This document shows, one piece after another, positions 30,963 through 39,617 of a stretch of 62,859 nucleotides of DNA. Under the pieces are notes generated by a model. That model worked only from the letters and a program-made list of their open reading frames with translations, did not search any database and was not told the DNA's origin. The translations under genes and the position numbers were made by a program. The DNA comes from Corynebacterium senegalense (lineage in GTDB: Bacteria > Actinomycetota > Actinomycetes > Mycobacteriales > Mycobacteriaceae). Numbering within the stretch: the first letter of the stretch is position 1; every line of letters begins with the position of its first letter. The stretch is taken from the NCBI RefSeq assembly GCF_900411315.1, contig NZ_LS990887.1, positions 1,637,596-1,700,454 of the forward strand, written 5' to 3'.

Positions 30963-30983
30963 CTTGAGCGGAACAGACTCAAC
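30963..30983. promoter_or_regulatory. HAIR operator (HspR) upstream of clpB
   Basis: CTTGAGC-GGAACAG-ACTCAAC matches CTTGAGT-N7-ACTCAAG at 12 of 14 defined bases. Its spacer contains the GGAAC -35 of the SigH-like promoter, so HspR and SigH-RNA polymerase would compete directly. Confidence 0.75.
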
Positions 30984-30995
30984 TTCTGGGGCGTT
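30970..30995 (+). promoter_or_regulatory. SigH-like promoter of clpB
   Basis: GGAAC (30970-30974), 17 bases, CGTT (30992-30995), the same element and spacing as upstream of dnaK. It lies 48 bases before the clpB ATG. Confidence 0.6.
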
Positions 30996-31042
30996 GCACA
31001 TGATGTAGCGAAAATTAAGTAGAGAAAGGACGGGTGCTCTTC

Positions 31043-33592
31043 ATGGCATCTTTCAACCCCACGACGAAAACCCAGGAGGCGATCCAGCAGGCGCTGCAGC
31101 GCGCCTCCGCCGCGGGCAACCCGGACATCCGTCCGGCCCACCTGCTTGAGGCGATCCTGCAGCAGGAGGACGGCATCGCCGCCCCCGTGCTCAAGGCCAC
31201 GGGCGTGGACCCGGCGACGGTGGCCCGCGAGGCGGGCGAGATCGTTGACGGCTACCCCAAGGCTGAGGGCCAGAACATGGCCAACCCGAACTTCAACCGC
31301 GACGCCCTCAACGCGATCAACTCCGCCCAGGAGCTGGCCGGCGAGCTGGGTGACGAGTACGTCTCCACCGAGGTCCTGCTCGCGGCGATCGCCCGCGGCA
31401 GCGACGAGGCCGCGGAGCTGCTGAAGAAGCGCGGCGCCACGTACGACGTGCTCAAGGGCGCCTTCCCCTCCGTGCGCGGGAACAAGAAGGTGACCTCGCA
31501 GGACCCGGAGGGCCAGTTCCAGGCGCTGGAGAAGTACTCGACCGACCTGACGGCGCGGGCCCGCGAGGGCAAGATCGACCCGGTCATCGGCCGCGATTCG
31601 GAGATTCGCCGCGTGGTGCAGGTGCTGTCGCGCAGGACGAAGAACAACCCGGTCCTGATCGGTGAGCCGGGCGTCGGTAAGACTGCGATCGTCGAGGGGC
31701 TGGCGCGCCGCATCGTGGCTGGCGACGTCCCCGAGTCGCTCAAGGGCAAGACCCTGATCTCGCTGGACCTCGGCTCGATGGTCGCGGGCGCGAAGTACCG
31801 CGGCGAGTTCGAAGAGCGCCTGAAGGCGGTGCTGGACGAGATCAAGTCCTCCGAGGGCGAGATCATCACCTTCATCGACGAGCTGCACACCATCGTGGGC
31901 GCCGGCGCGACCGGCGAGGGCGCGATGGACGCGGGCAACATGATCAAGCCGATGCTGGCCCGCGGCGAGCTGCGCCTCGTCGGCGCGACGACGCTGGACG
32001 AGTACCGCCAGTACATCGAGAAGGACGCCGCGCTGGAGCGCCGCTTCCAGCAGGTGTACGTGGGCGAGCCGACGGTGGAGGACACCATCGGCATCCTGCG
32101 CGGGCTGAAGGAGCGCTATGAGGTGCACCACGGCGTGCGCATCCAGGACTCGGCGCTGGTGGCGGCGGCGGAGCTGTCGAACCGCTACATCACTAACCGC
32201 TTCCTGCCGGACAAGGCGATCGACTTGGTCGACGAGGCCGGATCGAGGCTGCGCATGGAGATCGACTCCTCCCCGCAGGAGATCGACGAGCTCGAGCGCG
32301 TCGTGCGGCGCCTGGAGATCGAGGAGATCGCCCTGCAGAAGGAGTCCGACGCCGCCTCGAAGGAGCGCCTGGACGCCCTGCGCCAGGAACTCGCCGACCA
32401 GCGCGAGACTCTGGGCGAGATGAAGGCGCGCTGGGCGAACGAGAAGGCGGAGATCGACAAGGTCCAGAACGCGAAGGAGGAGCTCGAGCGGCTGCGCAAC
32501 GAGTCCGAGATCGCGGAGCGCGAGGGCGATTACGCCAAGGTCTCCGAGCTGCGCTACGGGCGCATCCCGGAGCTGGAGCAGGAGGTCGCCGCGGCGGAGG
32601 CCGAGGAGACCACGCGCACGATGCTCACCGAGGAGGTCACCCCGGACGTCATCGCGGACGTTGTGTCCAGCTGGACGGGCATCCCGGCCGGCAAGATGAT
32701 GCAGGGCGAGACCGAAAAGCTGCTCAACATGGAGACGGTGCTCGGCGGGCGCGTCATCGGCCAGACCGAGGCGGTCACCGCCGTCTCGGACGCCGTGCGC
32801 CGCTCCCGCGCGGGTGTCGCCGACCCGAACCGCCCGATCGGTTCCTTCCTCTTCCTCGGGCCCACGGGCGTGGGCAAGACGGAGCTGGCCAAAGCACTCG
32901 CCGAGTTCCTCTTCGACGACGAGGCGGCGATGATCCGCATCGACATGTCGGAGTACGGCGAGAAGCACTCGGTGGCCCGCCTCGTCGGTGCCCCTCCGGG
33001 ATACGTCGGCTACGACGCCGGCGGCCAGCTCACGGAGGCGGTGCGCCGCCGCCCCTACTCGCTCGTGCTTTTCGACGAGGTGGAGAAGGCGCACCAGGAC
33101 GTCTTCGACGTGCTGCTCCAGGTCCTCGATGAGGGTCGCCTCACCGACGGCCAGGGCCGCACGGTGGACTTCCGCAACACGGTGGTCATCCTGACGTCCA
33201 ACCTGGGCGCGGGCGGCAACCGCGAGCAGATCATGGACGCGGTGAAGGCGCACTTCAAGCCGGAGTTCATCAACCGCCTCGACGACGTCGTGGTCTTCGA
33301 CCCGCTGACCGAGGAGCAGCTGGTGGGCATCGTCGACTTCCAGCTCGGCTCCCTCGCCGACCGCCTCGCTTCGCGACGCCTCACGCTCAACGTCTCGCCC
33401 GCGGCGAAGGCGTGGCTGGCGGAGCGCGGCTATGACCCGGCCTACGGCGCCCGGCCGCTGCGCCGCGTGATCCAGCAGGCGATCGGAGACCGCCTGGCCA
33501 AGGAGCTGCTGGCCGGCTACGTCCGCGACGGCGACACAGTCAACGTGGACGTTGCCGAGGGCGGGGAGTCCCTGACGGTGGACGCCGCGTAG
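31043..33592 (+). CDS. clpB: Disaggregase ClpB (Hsp100)
   Basis: This 849-residue AAA+ protein has the Clp N-domain ([19 protein letters not shown]), first ATPase Walker A GEPGVGKT near residue 207, a coiled-coil M domain (about 400-520, with [19 protein letters not shown]), and second Walker A GPTGVGKT near 606. With DnaK-DnaJ-GrpE it rescues aggregated proteins. ATG 31043 ([13 protein letters not shown]) matches the family start; an in-frame GTG at 31034 sits too close to the AGAAAGGA ribosome site. Controlled by SigH-like and HspR sites. Confidence 0.97.
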   Translation: MASFNPTTKTQEAIQQALQRASAAGNPDIRPAHLLEAILQQEDGIAAPVLKATGVDPATVAREAGEIVDGYPKAEGQNMANPNFNRDALNAINSAQELAGELGDEYVSTEVLLAAIARGSDEAAELLKKRGATYDVLKGAFPSVRGNKKVTSQDPEGQFQALEKYSTDLTARAREGKIDPVIGRDSEIRRVVQVLSRRTKNNPVLIGEPGVGKTAIVEGLARRIVAGDVPESLKGKTLISLDLGSMVAGAKYRGEFEERLKAVLDEIKSSEGEIITFIDELHTIVGAGATGEGAMDAGNMIKPMLARGELRLVGATTLDEYRQYIEKDAALERRFQQVYVGEPTVEDTIGILRGLKERYEVHHGVRIQDSALVAAAELSNRYITNRFLPDKAIDLVDEAGSRLRMEIDSSPQEIDELERVVRRLEIEEIALQKESDAASKERLDALRQELADQRETLGEMKARWANEKAEIDKVQNAKEELERLRNESEIAEREGDYAKVSELRYGRIPELEQEVAAAEAEETTRTMLTEEVTPDVIADVVSSWTGIPAGKMMQGETEKLLNMETVLGGRVIGQTEAVTAVSDAVRRSRAGVADPNRPIGSFLFLGPTGVGKTELAKALAEFLFDDEAAMIRIDMSEYGEKHSVARLVGAPPGYVGYDAGGQLTEAVRRRPYSLVLFDEVEKAHQDVFDVLLQVLDEGRLTDGQGRTVDFRNTVVILTSNLGAGGNREQIMDAVKAHFKPEFINRLDDVVVFDPLTEEQLVGIVDFQLGSLADRLASRRLTLNVSPAAKAWLAERGYDPAYGARPLRRVIQQAIGDRLAKELLAGYVRDGDTVNVDVAEGGESLTVDAA

Positions 33593-33698
33593 CTCCCGGG
33601 GCGCGTGGTGGGGCGTCGAAAAGCTATTGCACCCCTAACAAAGGGTGGCTAGCGTGGCGGGCAAACCCGTACCCCCTATCCCCTTGAAGGAGGATGAC

Positions 33699-34323
33699 AT
33701 GTCCACCCCCACCACCATGCGCGCGGTGGTCGTCGAGGAGTTCGGCCCGGTCGTCGACGTCCACGAGATCGATCTGCCCACCCCCGGCCCCTTCCAGGCC
33801 CTCGTCAAGCTGAAGGCCTCGGGGATCTGCCACACCGACCTGCACGCCGCGCACGGCGACTGGCCGGTCAAGCCCGCCCCGCCCTTCGTCCCCGGCCATG
33901 AGGGCGTGGGTGTCGTCGTCGAGCTCGGGCCGGGCGAGCACTCCGTCGCGGTGGTGGACATGGTCGGCAACGCGTGGCTGTGGTCCGCGTGCGGCGAGTG
34001 CGAGTTCTGCCGTACTGGTCACGGCGGTGCACCCGCAGGCCTTCGGGCAGGCGATCGGCACGGTGCGCACGAACGGCACCATTGTCTTCGTCGGCCTGCC
34101 CCCGGGGGACTTCCCGGCGCCGATCTTCGACACGGTCCTGCGCGGCATCACCATCCGCGGCTCGCTCGTGGGCACGCGCCAGGACATGGCCGAAGCGCTC
34201 GACTTCTACGCGCGCGGCGAGGTGAAGCCGCACGTCACCGAGTGCACGCTTGACGACGTCAACGATGTCTTCGCCCGGATGGAGGAGGGCAAGATCGACG
34301 GGCGCATGTCCATCAAGTACTAG
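33699..34323 (+). pseudogene. adhA: adhA remnant: Zn alcohol dehydrogenase with internal deletion and frameshift
   Basis: The ATG at 33699 follows GAAGGAGG and opens a good AdhA N-terminus: catalytic-Zn loop SGICHTDLHAAHGDWPVKP, PPFVPGHEGVG, structural-Zn start CGECEFCRTG. At about 34017 the sequence jumps in a different frame to LVTAVHPQAFGQAIGTVRTNGTIVF and continues to a normal C-terminus, KIDGRMSIKY at 34323. About 135-140 residues are missing, including two structural Zn cysteines and the NAD-binding GxGGLG. The junction base string CTGGT could belong to either side, suggesting a short-homology deletion. ACCCC-type words upstream (33631, 33671) resemble RamA sites known for adhA. Confidence 0.85.
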
Positions 34324-34333
34324 GCGGACACTG

Positions 34334-34366
34334 GGCAAGAATGAGGCAAGAACCAGGCAAGTTTCA
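34334..34366. repeat. Three-copy 11-bp tandem repeat (GGCAAG...)
   Basis: GGCAAGAATGA, GGCAAGAACCA and GGCAAGTTTCA follow one another exactly 11 bases apart just after the adhA remnant. The GCAAGAA word is the same as in the array at 39431. Confidence 0.65.
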
Positions 34367-34436
34367 GGCGCGGACCGGGCCGAGCTCGGTGCCGCGCCTG
34401 GCGCATTCGCGGGCCCCACGGACTAAGGTACGAGGC

Positions 34437-34850
34437 ATGCAGCCGACGACGATGATCATCACCCGCGTGGCCGTGCCTGGTGTGGAAAACGAGCAGCTGG
34501 CCGCGCACCAGCTGGGGGAGAACAAGTTTGTGGTGGCCAGCGTCCCGTTCGTGGATACCACGCTGGCGCTGGGCGACATCGTCGAGTGCGTGCGGGTGGA
34601 CCGCCACTTCCACGTCGACCGCGTGATCGTTCGCGGCGGGGCGTCGACGGTGCGGATCCTGCCGAACGAGGAGCACCCGCACGACATCGCGGAGACGCTG
34701 CTGGCCTTCGGGTGCCGCGTGGAGGTCGGCCCGGGCGGGATGCTCGCCGCGAGCATCGGCGCGGACTGCCCGCGCGAGGGCATCGTCGAGTGGCTCGACG
34801 GCCTGGCCGACGACGGGGTGATCCAGCTGGCTCCCGGCTACACGGCGTAG
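34437..34850 (+). CDS. DUF4265 domain protein
   Basis: This 137-residue protein has the DUF4265 pattern: a beta-rich first half with FVVASVPFVDTTLALGDIVECVRVDRHFHVDRVIVRGGASTVRI and a second half that looks like an alpha/beta partner with GIVEWLDGLADDGVIQLAPG. Function unknown. ATG 34437 lies seven bases after TAAGGT, suggesting a leaderless mRNA. It is followed 28 bases later by the rhodanese gene, which has its own leaderless-type promoter. Confidence 0.75.
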   Translation: MQPTTMIITRVAVPGVENEQLAAHQLGENKFVVASVPFVDTTLALGDIVECVRVDRHFHVDRVIVRGGASTVRILPNEEHPHDIAETLLAFGCRVEVGPGGMLAASIGADCPREGIVEWLDGLADDGVIQLAPGYTA

Positions 34851-34878
34851 GCAGGGGAGAAACTTTAGACTGGGCCGC

Positions 34879-35721
34879 ATGAGCGTATTTGTCCCAGCCG
34901 CAGAACTGCGCGAACGCATCCACTCCGGGAAGAACCAGGCCGTCATCGCGGCGCTGTGGGAACCCGAGGAGGGCAAGGCGTGGTCGACGTTCCAGTCTGA
35001 GCACATCCCGACCGCCATGTTCTGTGACCCGCCCATGACGCTTGCCGGCATGCCGGGCCGGAGGGCCGGGCGCAACCCGATGCCGACGGTGGACATCCTG
35101 CTCAAGGCGGCGCGCAGCTGGGGCGTGGAGAAGAGGCACCCGACCTACATCTACGACACGGGCAACGGCGTCTTCGCGGCGCGCGCGTGGTGGATGCTGC
35201 GCTGGCTGGGCGTCGAGGATGTCCACATTGTCGACGGCGGCTGGGCGGCCTGGGACAAGGCCGGCTTCGAGACGGTCGCCGGCCCCGGCAACGTCGCTGT
35301 CTTCGCCGACATCGAGCCCAACCCGGGAGCGCTGCCCACGGCGACGATCGATGAGGTCAAGGAGTTCACGGGCCTGCTTATCGACGCCCGCGGGGCGAAC
35401 CGCTACAGCGGGCGCCGCGAGCTGCTCGACCTCAAGGCAGGCCACATCCCCCAGGCGGTCAACCTGCCCGTCTACGACCTGTTCGACGGCGAGACGCAGC
35501 AGGTCAAGGAGGTGGACTACATCCGCGAGCGCTTCTCGCGCATCGGCGTCACCCAGAACACGGCCCCGGCCGGGGCGGTGGCCTACTCCGGTTCGGGCAA
35601 CCACTCGGCCCTGCTGCTGGCGGCGATGGAGCACGCCGGGCTGCCGGTGGTGACCCACTTCATCGGCGGCTGGTCGCAGTGGGCCGGCGACCGGGCCAAC
35701 CCCGTGGCCACTGACCTGTGA
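34879..35721 (+). CDS. Rhodanese-family protein lacking the active-site cysteine
   Basis: This 280-residue protein has two rhodanese domains and the length of a thiosulfate/3-mercaptopyruvate sulfurtransferase: IYDTGNGVFAARAWWMLRWLGVEDVHIVDGGWAAW in the inactive N-domain and LIDARGANRYSGRRELLDLKAGHIPQAVNLP in the C-domain. The loop where active enzymes have C-x-G-S-G reads YSGSGNHSA, with Ser237 in place of the nucleophile Cys. It cannot use the normal persulfide mechanism. Possible roles are binding or scaffolding. Start ATG lies seven bases after TAGACT. Confidence 0.85.
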   Translation: MSVFVPAAELRERIHSGKNQAVIAALWEPEEGKAWSTFQSEHIPTAMFCDPPMTLAGMPGRRAGRNPMPTVDILLKAARSWGVEKRHPTYIYDTGNGVFAARAWWMLRWLGVEDVHIVDGGWAAWDKAGFETVAGPGNVAVFADIEPNPGALPTATIDEVKEFTGLLIDARGANRYSGRRELLDLKAGHIPQAVNLPVYDLFDGETQQVKEVDYIRERFSRIGVTQNTAPAGAVAYSGSGNHSALLLAAMEHAGLPVVTHFIGGWSQWAGDRANPVATDL

Positions 35722-35751
35722 TGTCGCGGGCGGGCGCTACAGTATTTCCCG

Positions 35752-36978
35752 ATGGCCTACATACTTATCCTCCTCAGTCTCCTCGCCCTGGCGGGGGCCG
35801 TTGTCTTGCTGCTCGCGGACTCACGCGAGCGTTCCGCCGATGCCGCGGAGGGGGCCGCGCCGGCGCCTGAGGCGGCGGCTGCCGCCCCGGAGGAGCGCGG
35901 CGAGGAGGTGGCTCCCGATCCCGAGCCTGAACCCGAGGCAGAGCCGGAACCCGAGCCTGAGCCAGCACCTGCGCCCGAGACAGCGCCTGAGCTCGAGCCC
36001 GAGCCCGAACCTGAGCGCGAATCTCAGCCGGAACCTGAGCTGGAGTCTGAGCCCGAGCCGGATCCCGCCCCGGAGGCCCAGCCGGGCGGGGTGACCCTGC
36101 GCCGCTGGGAGCCGCCGACCGGGGAGGAGCGCGCCCCGCGCCCGCACCGCCGTTCCGGGCTGCAGCTGCCGGGCTCCTCGCGCCGGGAGCGCCGCGCCTG
36201 GGCGGAGGCGCACGGCTTCGACTTCGCCCGGCAGGACGAGTTCCTGAACGGGGAGTGGACCCGGGGAGCGGCGGCCTCGGGGGCCGCGGCGAAGGACATC
36301 GCCTCGGGCGTGATGTACGGCCACGAGGTCCTGGTCATGGACCTCGGAGGCGTCACCGTGATGGCGATGCGCACCGGCGAGGTTAGCGACGTCGTCGTGG
36401 ACCTGCGCCGTCGCGGGTTCAGCGCCGCGTCCTCGGCCGACCTGGTCGAGGTGGGCGAGGTGGAGGACTTCACCGTCTACGCCACCGAGGCCGGCCCGGC
36501 GCAGCGCTTCCTGGACGTGCGCGTGCGCACGGCGCTGGAGCAGCTGCCCGCGGCGGCGACGGCGGTGTGGTTCGAGTCCGAGTGGGTGCTCGCGGAGACG
36601 GAGCACGGCACGACGCCCGCCGAGTGGGACGAGATGCTCGCCCCGCTCGCCCTGCTTGCCGACGCCGCACGGGTCCTCCCCCCGCATGCCTGGCACCCGG
36701 TGGAGCAGCCGTACCCGACCCGGGAGATGGGGGAGGGGCTGGGCGTTGCCGGGGGCGTCGAGAAGCGTGAGGAAGCTGCGCCGAAGGTGCAGCGCCCCGA
36801 GGAGCCTCTGGAGATGCCGACGCGCACCACGGGCGCCGTGCGCGGGGTGATCTCGCACCGCGCCGTCGGCGGCGACGAGGTCGAGCCGATTGCCGAGGGC
36901 GGGTCGCGCGACACCGCCGGCGGCGACCTGACGCGGGTGCGGCGGGACCAGACGCCCCCCTCGATATTCGGCGACTAA
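35752..36978 (+). CDS. Membrane-anchored Glu/Pro-rich protein, function unknown
   Basis: This 408-residue protein has an N-terminal membrane segment ([24 protein letters not shown]), a low-complexity Glu-Pro stalk (about residues 40-112, mostly EPEP repeats), and a folded region of about 200 residues ([51 protein letters not shown]), then a charged tail. The stalk-plus-domain design suggests a protein held off the membrane; orientation is not clear. It lies just upstream of pyrE, as a hypothetical gene does in C. glutamicum, from memory. TACAGT lies eight bases before the ATG. Confidence 0.75.
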   Translation: MAYILILLSLLALAGAVVLLLADSRERSADAAEGAAPAPEAAAAAPEERGEEVAPDPEPEPEAEPEPEPEPAPAPETAPELEPEPEPERESQPEPELESEPEPDPAPEAQPGGVTLRRWEPPTGEERAPRPHRRSGLQLPGSSRRERRAWAEAHGFDFARQDEFLNGEWTRGAAASGAAAKDIASGVMYGHEVLVMDLGGVTVMAMRTGEVSDVVVDLRRRGFSAASSADLVEVGEVEDFTVYATEAGPAQRFLDVRVRTALEQLPAAATAVWFESEWVLAETEHGTTPAEWDEMLAPLALLADAARVLPPHAWHPVEQPYPTREMGEGLGVAGGVEKREEAAPKVQRPEEPLEMPTRTTGAVRGVISHRAVGGDEVEPIAEGGSRDTAGGDLTRVRRDQTPPSIFGD

Positions 36979-36989
36979 TGTGTGGGGGC

Positions 36990-37538
36990 ATGGGAACTGT
37001 GAATGAGGCCAAGAGGAACGAGCTGGCCGAGCTGGTCAAGGAGCTCGCCGTCGTGCACGGCAGGGTGACCCTGTCCTCGGGCAAGGAAGCCGACTACTAC
37101 GTGGACCTGCGCCGCGCCACCCTGCACAACCAGGCGTCCCCGCTGATCGGCGAGCTGCTGCGCGAACTCACCGACGACCTCGACTTCGACGCCGTGGGCG
37201 GCCTAACCCTGGGCGCGGACCCGGTGGCCACCGCCGTCATGCACGCCGACGGCCGCGCCATCGACGCCTTCGTCGTGCGCAAGGAGGCCAAGAAGCACGG
37301 CATGCAGCGCCGCATCGAGGGCCCCGGCATCAAGGGCCGCCGCGTGCTGGTGGTGGAGGACACCACGACCACCGGCAACTCGCCGCTGACCGCCGTGGAG
37401 GCCTGCCGCGAGGAGGGCGCCGAGGTTGTCGCCGTGGCCACCGTGGTCGACCGGGCGACGGGCGCCCAGAAGGTCATCGAGGAGGCGGGGCTGGAGTACC
37501 GCTACCTGCTCGGACTCGGCGACCTTGGACTCGAGTAG
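36990..37538 (+). CDS. pyrE: Orotate phosphoribosyltransferase
   Basis: This 182-residue enzyme converts orotate and PRPP to OMP in pyrimidine synthesis. VTLSSGKEADYYVDLRRATLH is the orotate-binding part, GGLTLGADPVATAVMH follows, and the PRPP loop is VLVVEDTTTTGNS. I chose ATG 36990 (MGTVNEAKRNELAEL), eight bases after TAATGT; an in-frame ATG at 36978 overlaps the previous stop and has no ribosome site. It stands apart from a pyr operon, as in other corynebacteria. Confidence 0.93.
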   Translation: MGTVNEAKRNELAELVKELAVVHGRVTLSSGKEADYYVDLRRATLHNQASPLIGELLRELTDDLDFDAVGGLTLGADPVATAVMHADGRAIDAFVVRKEAKKHGMQRRIEGPGIKGRRVLVVEDTTTTGNSPLTAVEACREEGAEVVAVATVVDRATGAQKVIEEAGLEYRYLLGLGDLGLE

Positions 37539-38187
37539 CACCGGTACCGGCAAGGGGCCCACGGAGTGGGCGGAGGGACGCCACGGCGTCGGCCCCTGGG
37601 AGGGGCCCTGGCCGGACGACCCGCGCTACGACCCGGAGCTGCTTGCCAACGGCGACACCCGCAACGTCGTCGACGCCTTCCGCTACTGGTCGCTCGAGGC
37701 GATCAACGCGGAGCTCGATACGCGGCGCCACCCCTTCCACGTGGCGATCGAGAACTTCGAGAACGACATGAACATCGGCACCGTGGTGCGCACCGCGAAC
37801 GCGTTTCTGGCGCGGGAGGTGCACGTCGTGGGGCGGCGCCGCTGGAACCGGCGCGGCGCGATGGTCACCGACCGCTACCAGCACATCCGCCACCACGACA
37901 CGGTCGCCGACCTGATGCGGTGGGCGGAGGAGAACTCGCTGGCCGTGGTGGCCATCGACAACACGCCCGGGGCCGTGCCGCTGGAGACGGCGCAGCTGCC
38001 CGAGCGCTGCGTGCTCGTCTTCGGGCAGGAGGGCCCCGGGATCACCGATAACACCCGGGAGCGCGCCGAGATGACGTGCTCGATCGCCCAGTTCGGATCC
38101 ACCCGCTCCATCAACGCCGGTGTGGCGGCGGGCATCGCCATGCACGCGTGGATCCGGCAGCACGCGAACCTGAAACAATCCTGGTAG
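37525..38187 (+). CDS. SpoU-family RNA 2'-O-methyltransferase
   Basis: This protein of about 220 residues has the SPOUT trefoil-knot motifs. Motif 1 is ENFENDMNIGTVVRTANAF, motif 2 VLVFGQEGPGITDNTRE, and motif 3 STRSINAGVAAGIAMHAW. It transfers a methyl group from SAM to a ribose 2'-OH in tRNA or rRNA; the target site is unknown. The best available start is TTG 37525, overlapping the end of pyrE by 14 bases; the protein then begins MDSSSTGTGKGPTEWAEG. The start is less certain than the rest. Confidence 0.85.
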   Translation: MDSSSTGTGKGPTEWAEGRHGVGPWEGPWPDDPRYDPELLANGDTRNVVDAFRYWSLEAINAELDTRRHPFHVAIENFENDMNIGTVVRTANAFLAREVHVVGRRRWNRRGAMVTDRYQHIRHHDTVADLMRWAEENSLAVVAIDNTPGAVPLETAQLPERCVLVFGQEGPGITDNTRERAEMTCSIAQFGSTRSINAGVAAGIAMHAWIRQHANLKQSW

Positions 38188-38234
38188 TTCTGGCAATATA
38201 CGTGGCAGGAGATTTATTGACGAGGGAGTTGCCT

Positions 38235-39440
38235 GTGCCCGAAACGTGGTCACACCGCGCTGACCTGGCGGAAGCGGCCATTCAGGAGCGCCACGCCACC
38301 CGCCTGTGGGGCATGCCCAAGACGAACCTGGCGGCGGTGGCCTGGCCCCCCGGCTGGCGGGAGACGTCCTTCCTGCACTGGCACTACTGGTGGCAGGCCC
38401 ACTACCTCGACTGCCTCATCGACGCCGCACTGCGCCGCTCGACCAAGCAGCGCCGCAAGCGCATCCACCACACGCTGCACGGCATCATCGCCCGCAGCCG
38501 GGGGCGGCTGACGGCGAACCGCTACTACGACGACAAGTCCTGGCTCGCCCTGGCGTGGAACCGCGCGCTGGCGCTGGACGGGTTCACGCAGTCCAAGCGG
38601 CTCACCGCCCTAGAGTTCAATATCCTGGCGGGGATCGACCCCTCGACGGGCGTGCTGCCGTGGCGGGCCAACGAGACGTTCTACAACGTGCCCTCCAACG
38701 GCCCGGCGGCCATCCTCTTCGCCCGGACGGGCAGGCTGGACAAGTCCCGCGAGATGGTCGACTGGATCTACGACAACCTCATGGCCGACAACGGCCTGGT
38801 CCAGGACGGGATCCGCATGCGCATGCACGGCCCCGAGGTGGTGGAGAAGATCTACACCTACAACCAGGGCACGGTGCTCGGCGCGAGCCTCGAGATCGCC
38901 CTGGCGCTGCGCCACGACGTCGGGCTCGCCGATGACGAGCCGATCGACTCCTTCGACCACTCCCACCGCGCCGACGCCTCGGTGTTCTACATCACGCACA
39001 TCCGGGCGCTGGTGCGCGCCATCGCGCGCCACCTGGCCACCCCGCGCGACGTGATCCTCTGCCCGCCCCACGAGACCCACGACGGCGACGGGGGCCTGTT
39101 CAAGGGCATCCTCGTGCGCTACCTCGCCGACGTGGCGGTGCGGATGCCGGAGGACAGCCCGGAGAACGTGGCGACGAAGAAGCTGGCGGCCCGGCTCGTC
39201 ATGGCCTCGGCGGAGTCGCTGTGGGAGCACCGCCTCGAGGTGGACGGCCTGCCGGTGTTCTCCTCGGACTGGATCGAGGACGCGCGGCTGCCCCACAACT
39301 ACGGCTTGGGTCCGTCGTCGATTAGCGAGGCCGTCGGGCTCGTGCGCATCGACGAGCGCGACCTGTCCGTGCAGCTCTCCGGCTGGATGCTGCTGGAGGC
39401 CGCGGCGAAGGTGGCGGCCTACACCGCGGGCAAGAACTGA
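38235..39440 (+). CDS. Glycoside hydrolase family 76 (alpha-1,6-mannanase-like) protein
   Basis: This 401-residue (alpha/alpha)6-barrel protein of GH76 has the catalytic Asp pair in NRYYDDKSWLALAW near residue 98, plus WRANETFYNVPSNGPAAIL and EKIYTYNQGTVLGA typical of the family. GH76 enzymes cleave alpha-1,6-mannan, the backbone of corynebacterial lipomannan/LAM. No signal peptide is visible, so it may act in the cytosol or by another export route. GTG 38235 follows GAGGGAG; an in-frame TTG at 38217 after AGGAGA is an alternative. Its last codons lie in a tandem repeat. Confidence 0.82.
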   Translation: MPETWSHRADLAEAAIQERHATRLWGMPKTNLAAVAWPPGWRETSFLHWHYWWQAHYLDCLIDAALRRSTKQRRKRIHHTLHGIIARSRGRLTANRYYDDKSWLALAWNRALALDGFTQSKRLTALEFNILAGIDPSTGVLPWRANETFYNVPSNGPAAILFARTGRLDKSREMVDWIYDNLMADNGLVQDGIRMRMHGPEVVEKIYTYNQGTVLGASLEIALALRHDVGLADDEPIDSFDHSHRADASVFYITHIRALVRAIARHLATPRDVILCPPHETHDGDGGLFKGILVRYLADVAVRMPEDSPENVATKKLAARLVMASAESLWEHRLEVDGLPVFSSDWIEDARLPHNYGLGPSSISEAVGLVRIDERDLSVQLSGWMLLEAAAKVAAYTAGKN

Positions 39441-39527
39441 AAGGCAAGAACTGAAGGGTAAGAACAAAACGGCAAGAATCCGCCTCAACGCGGCCCCGGG
39501 GCGCATTCTTACCCTTTGGTTCTTACC
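39431..39527. repeat. 14-bp periodic array folding into a long imperfect hairpin
   Basis: Four copies of (C/T)AAGAA(C/T) start at 39431, 39445, 39459 and 39473, exactly 14 bases apart, and two reverse copies TTCTTAC start at 39506 and 39520, again 14 apart. The segments 39457-39484 and 39500-39527 are inverted repeats matching at 24 of 28 positions, with a 15-base GC-rich loop. The first copy is within the last codons of the GH76 gene. It may terminate transcription, but the stem is not followed by T residues. The rest of the gap holds only the fba leader. Confidence 0.85.
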
Positions 39528-39617
39528 GTGAAGGCCAGCGGGGAGCGCGACTGCAGCGCCCCGCCAAAACGGGCATACTGGGGTGAGTACGCAACCGGAG
39601 AATCGGAGGTTCCCAGC

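Noticed and set aside
29318..33253. 1311-codon open frame on the minus strand opposite gltS and clpB
   Set aside because: It is antisense to two strong gene models, with Arg/Asp/His-rich composition typical of the complementary strand of GC-rich coding DNA.
33645..34253. Intact 202-residue protein at the adhA locus
   Set aside because: Only the first 107 residues after 33699 are AdhA-like. The tail is out-of-frame His/Arg-rich sequence and the true C-terminus lies in another frame.
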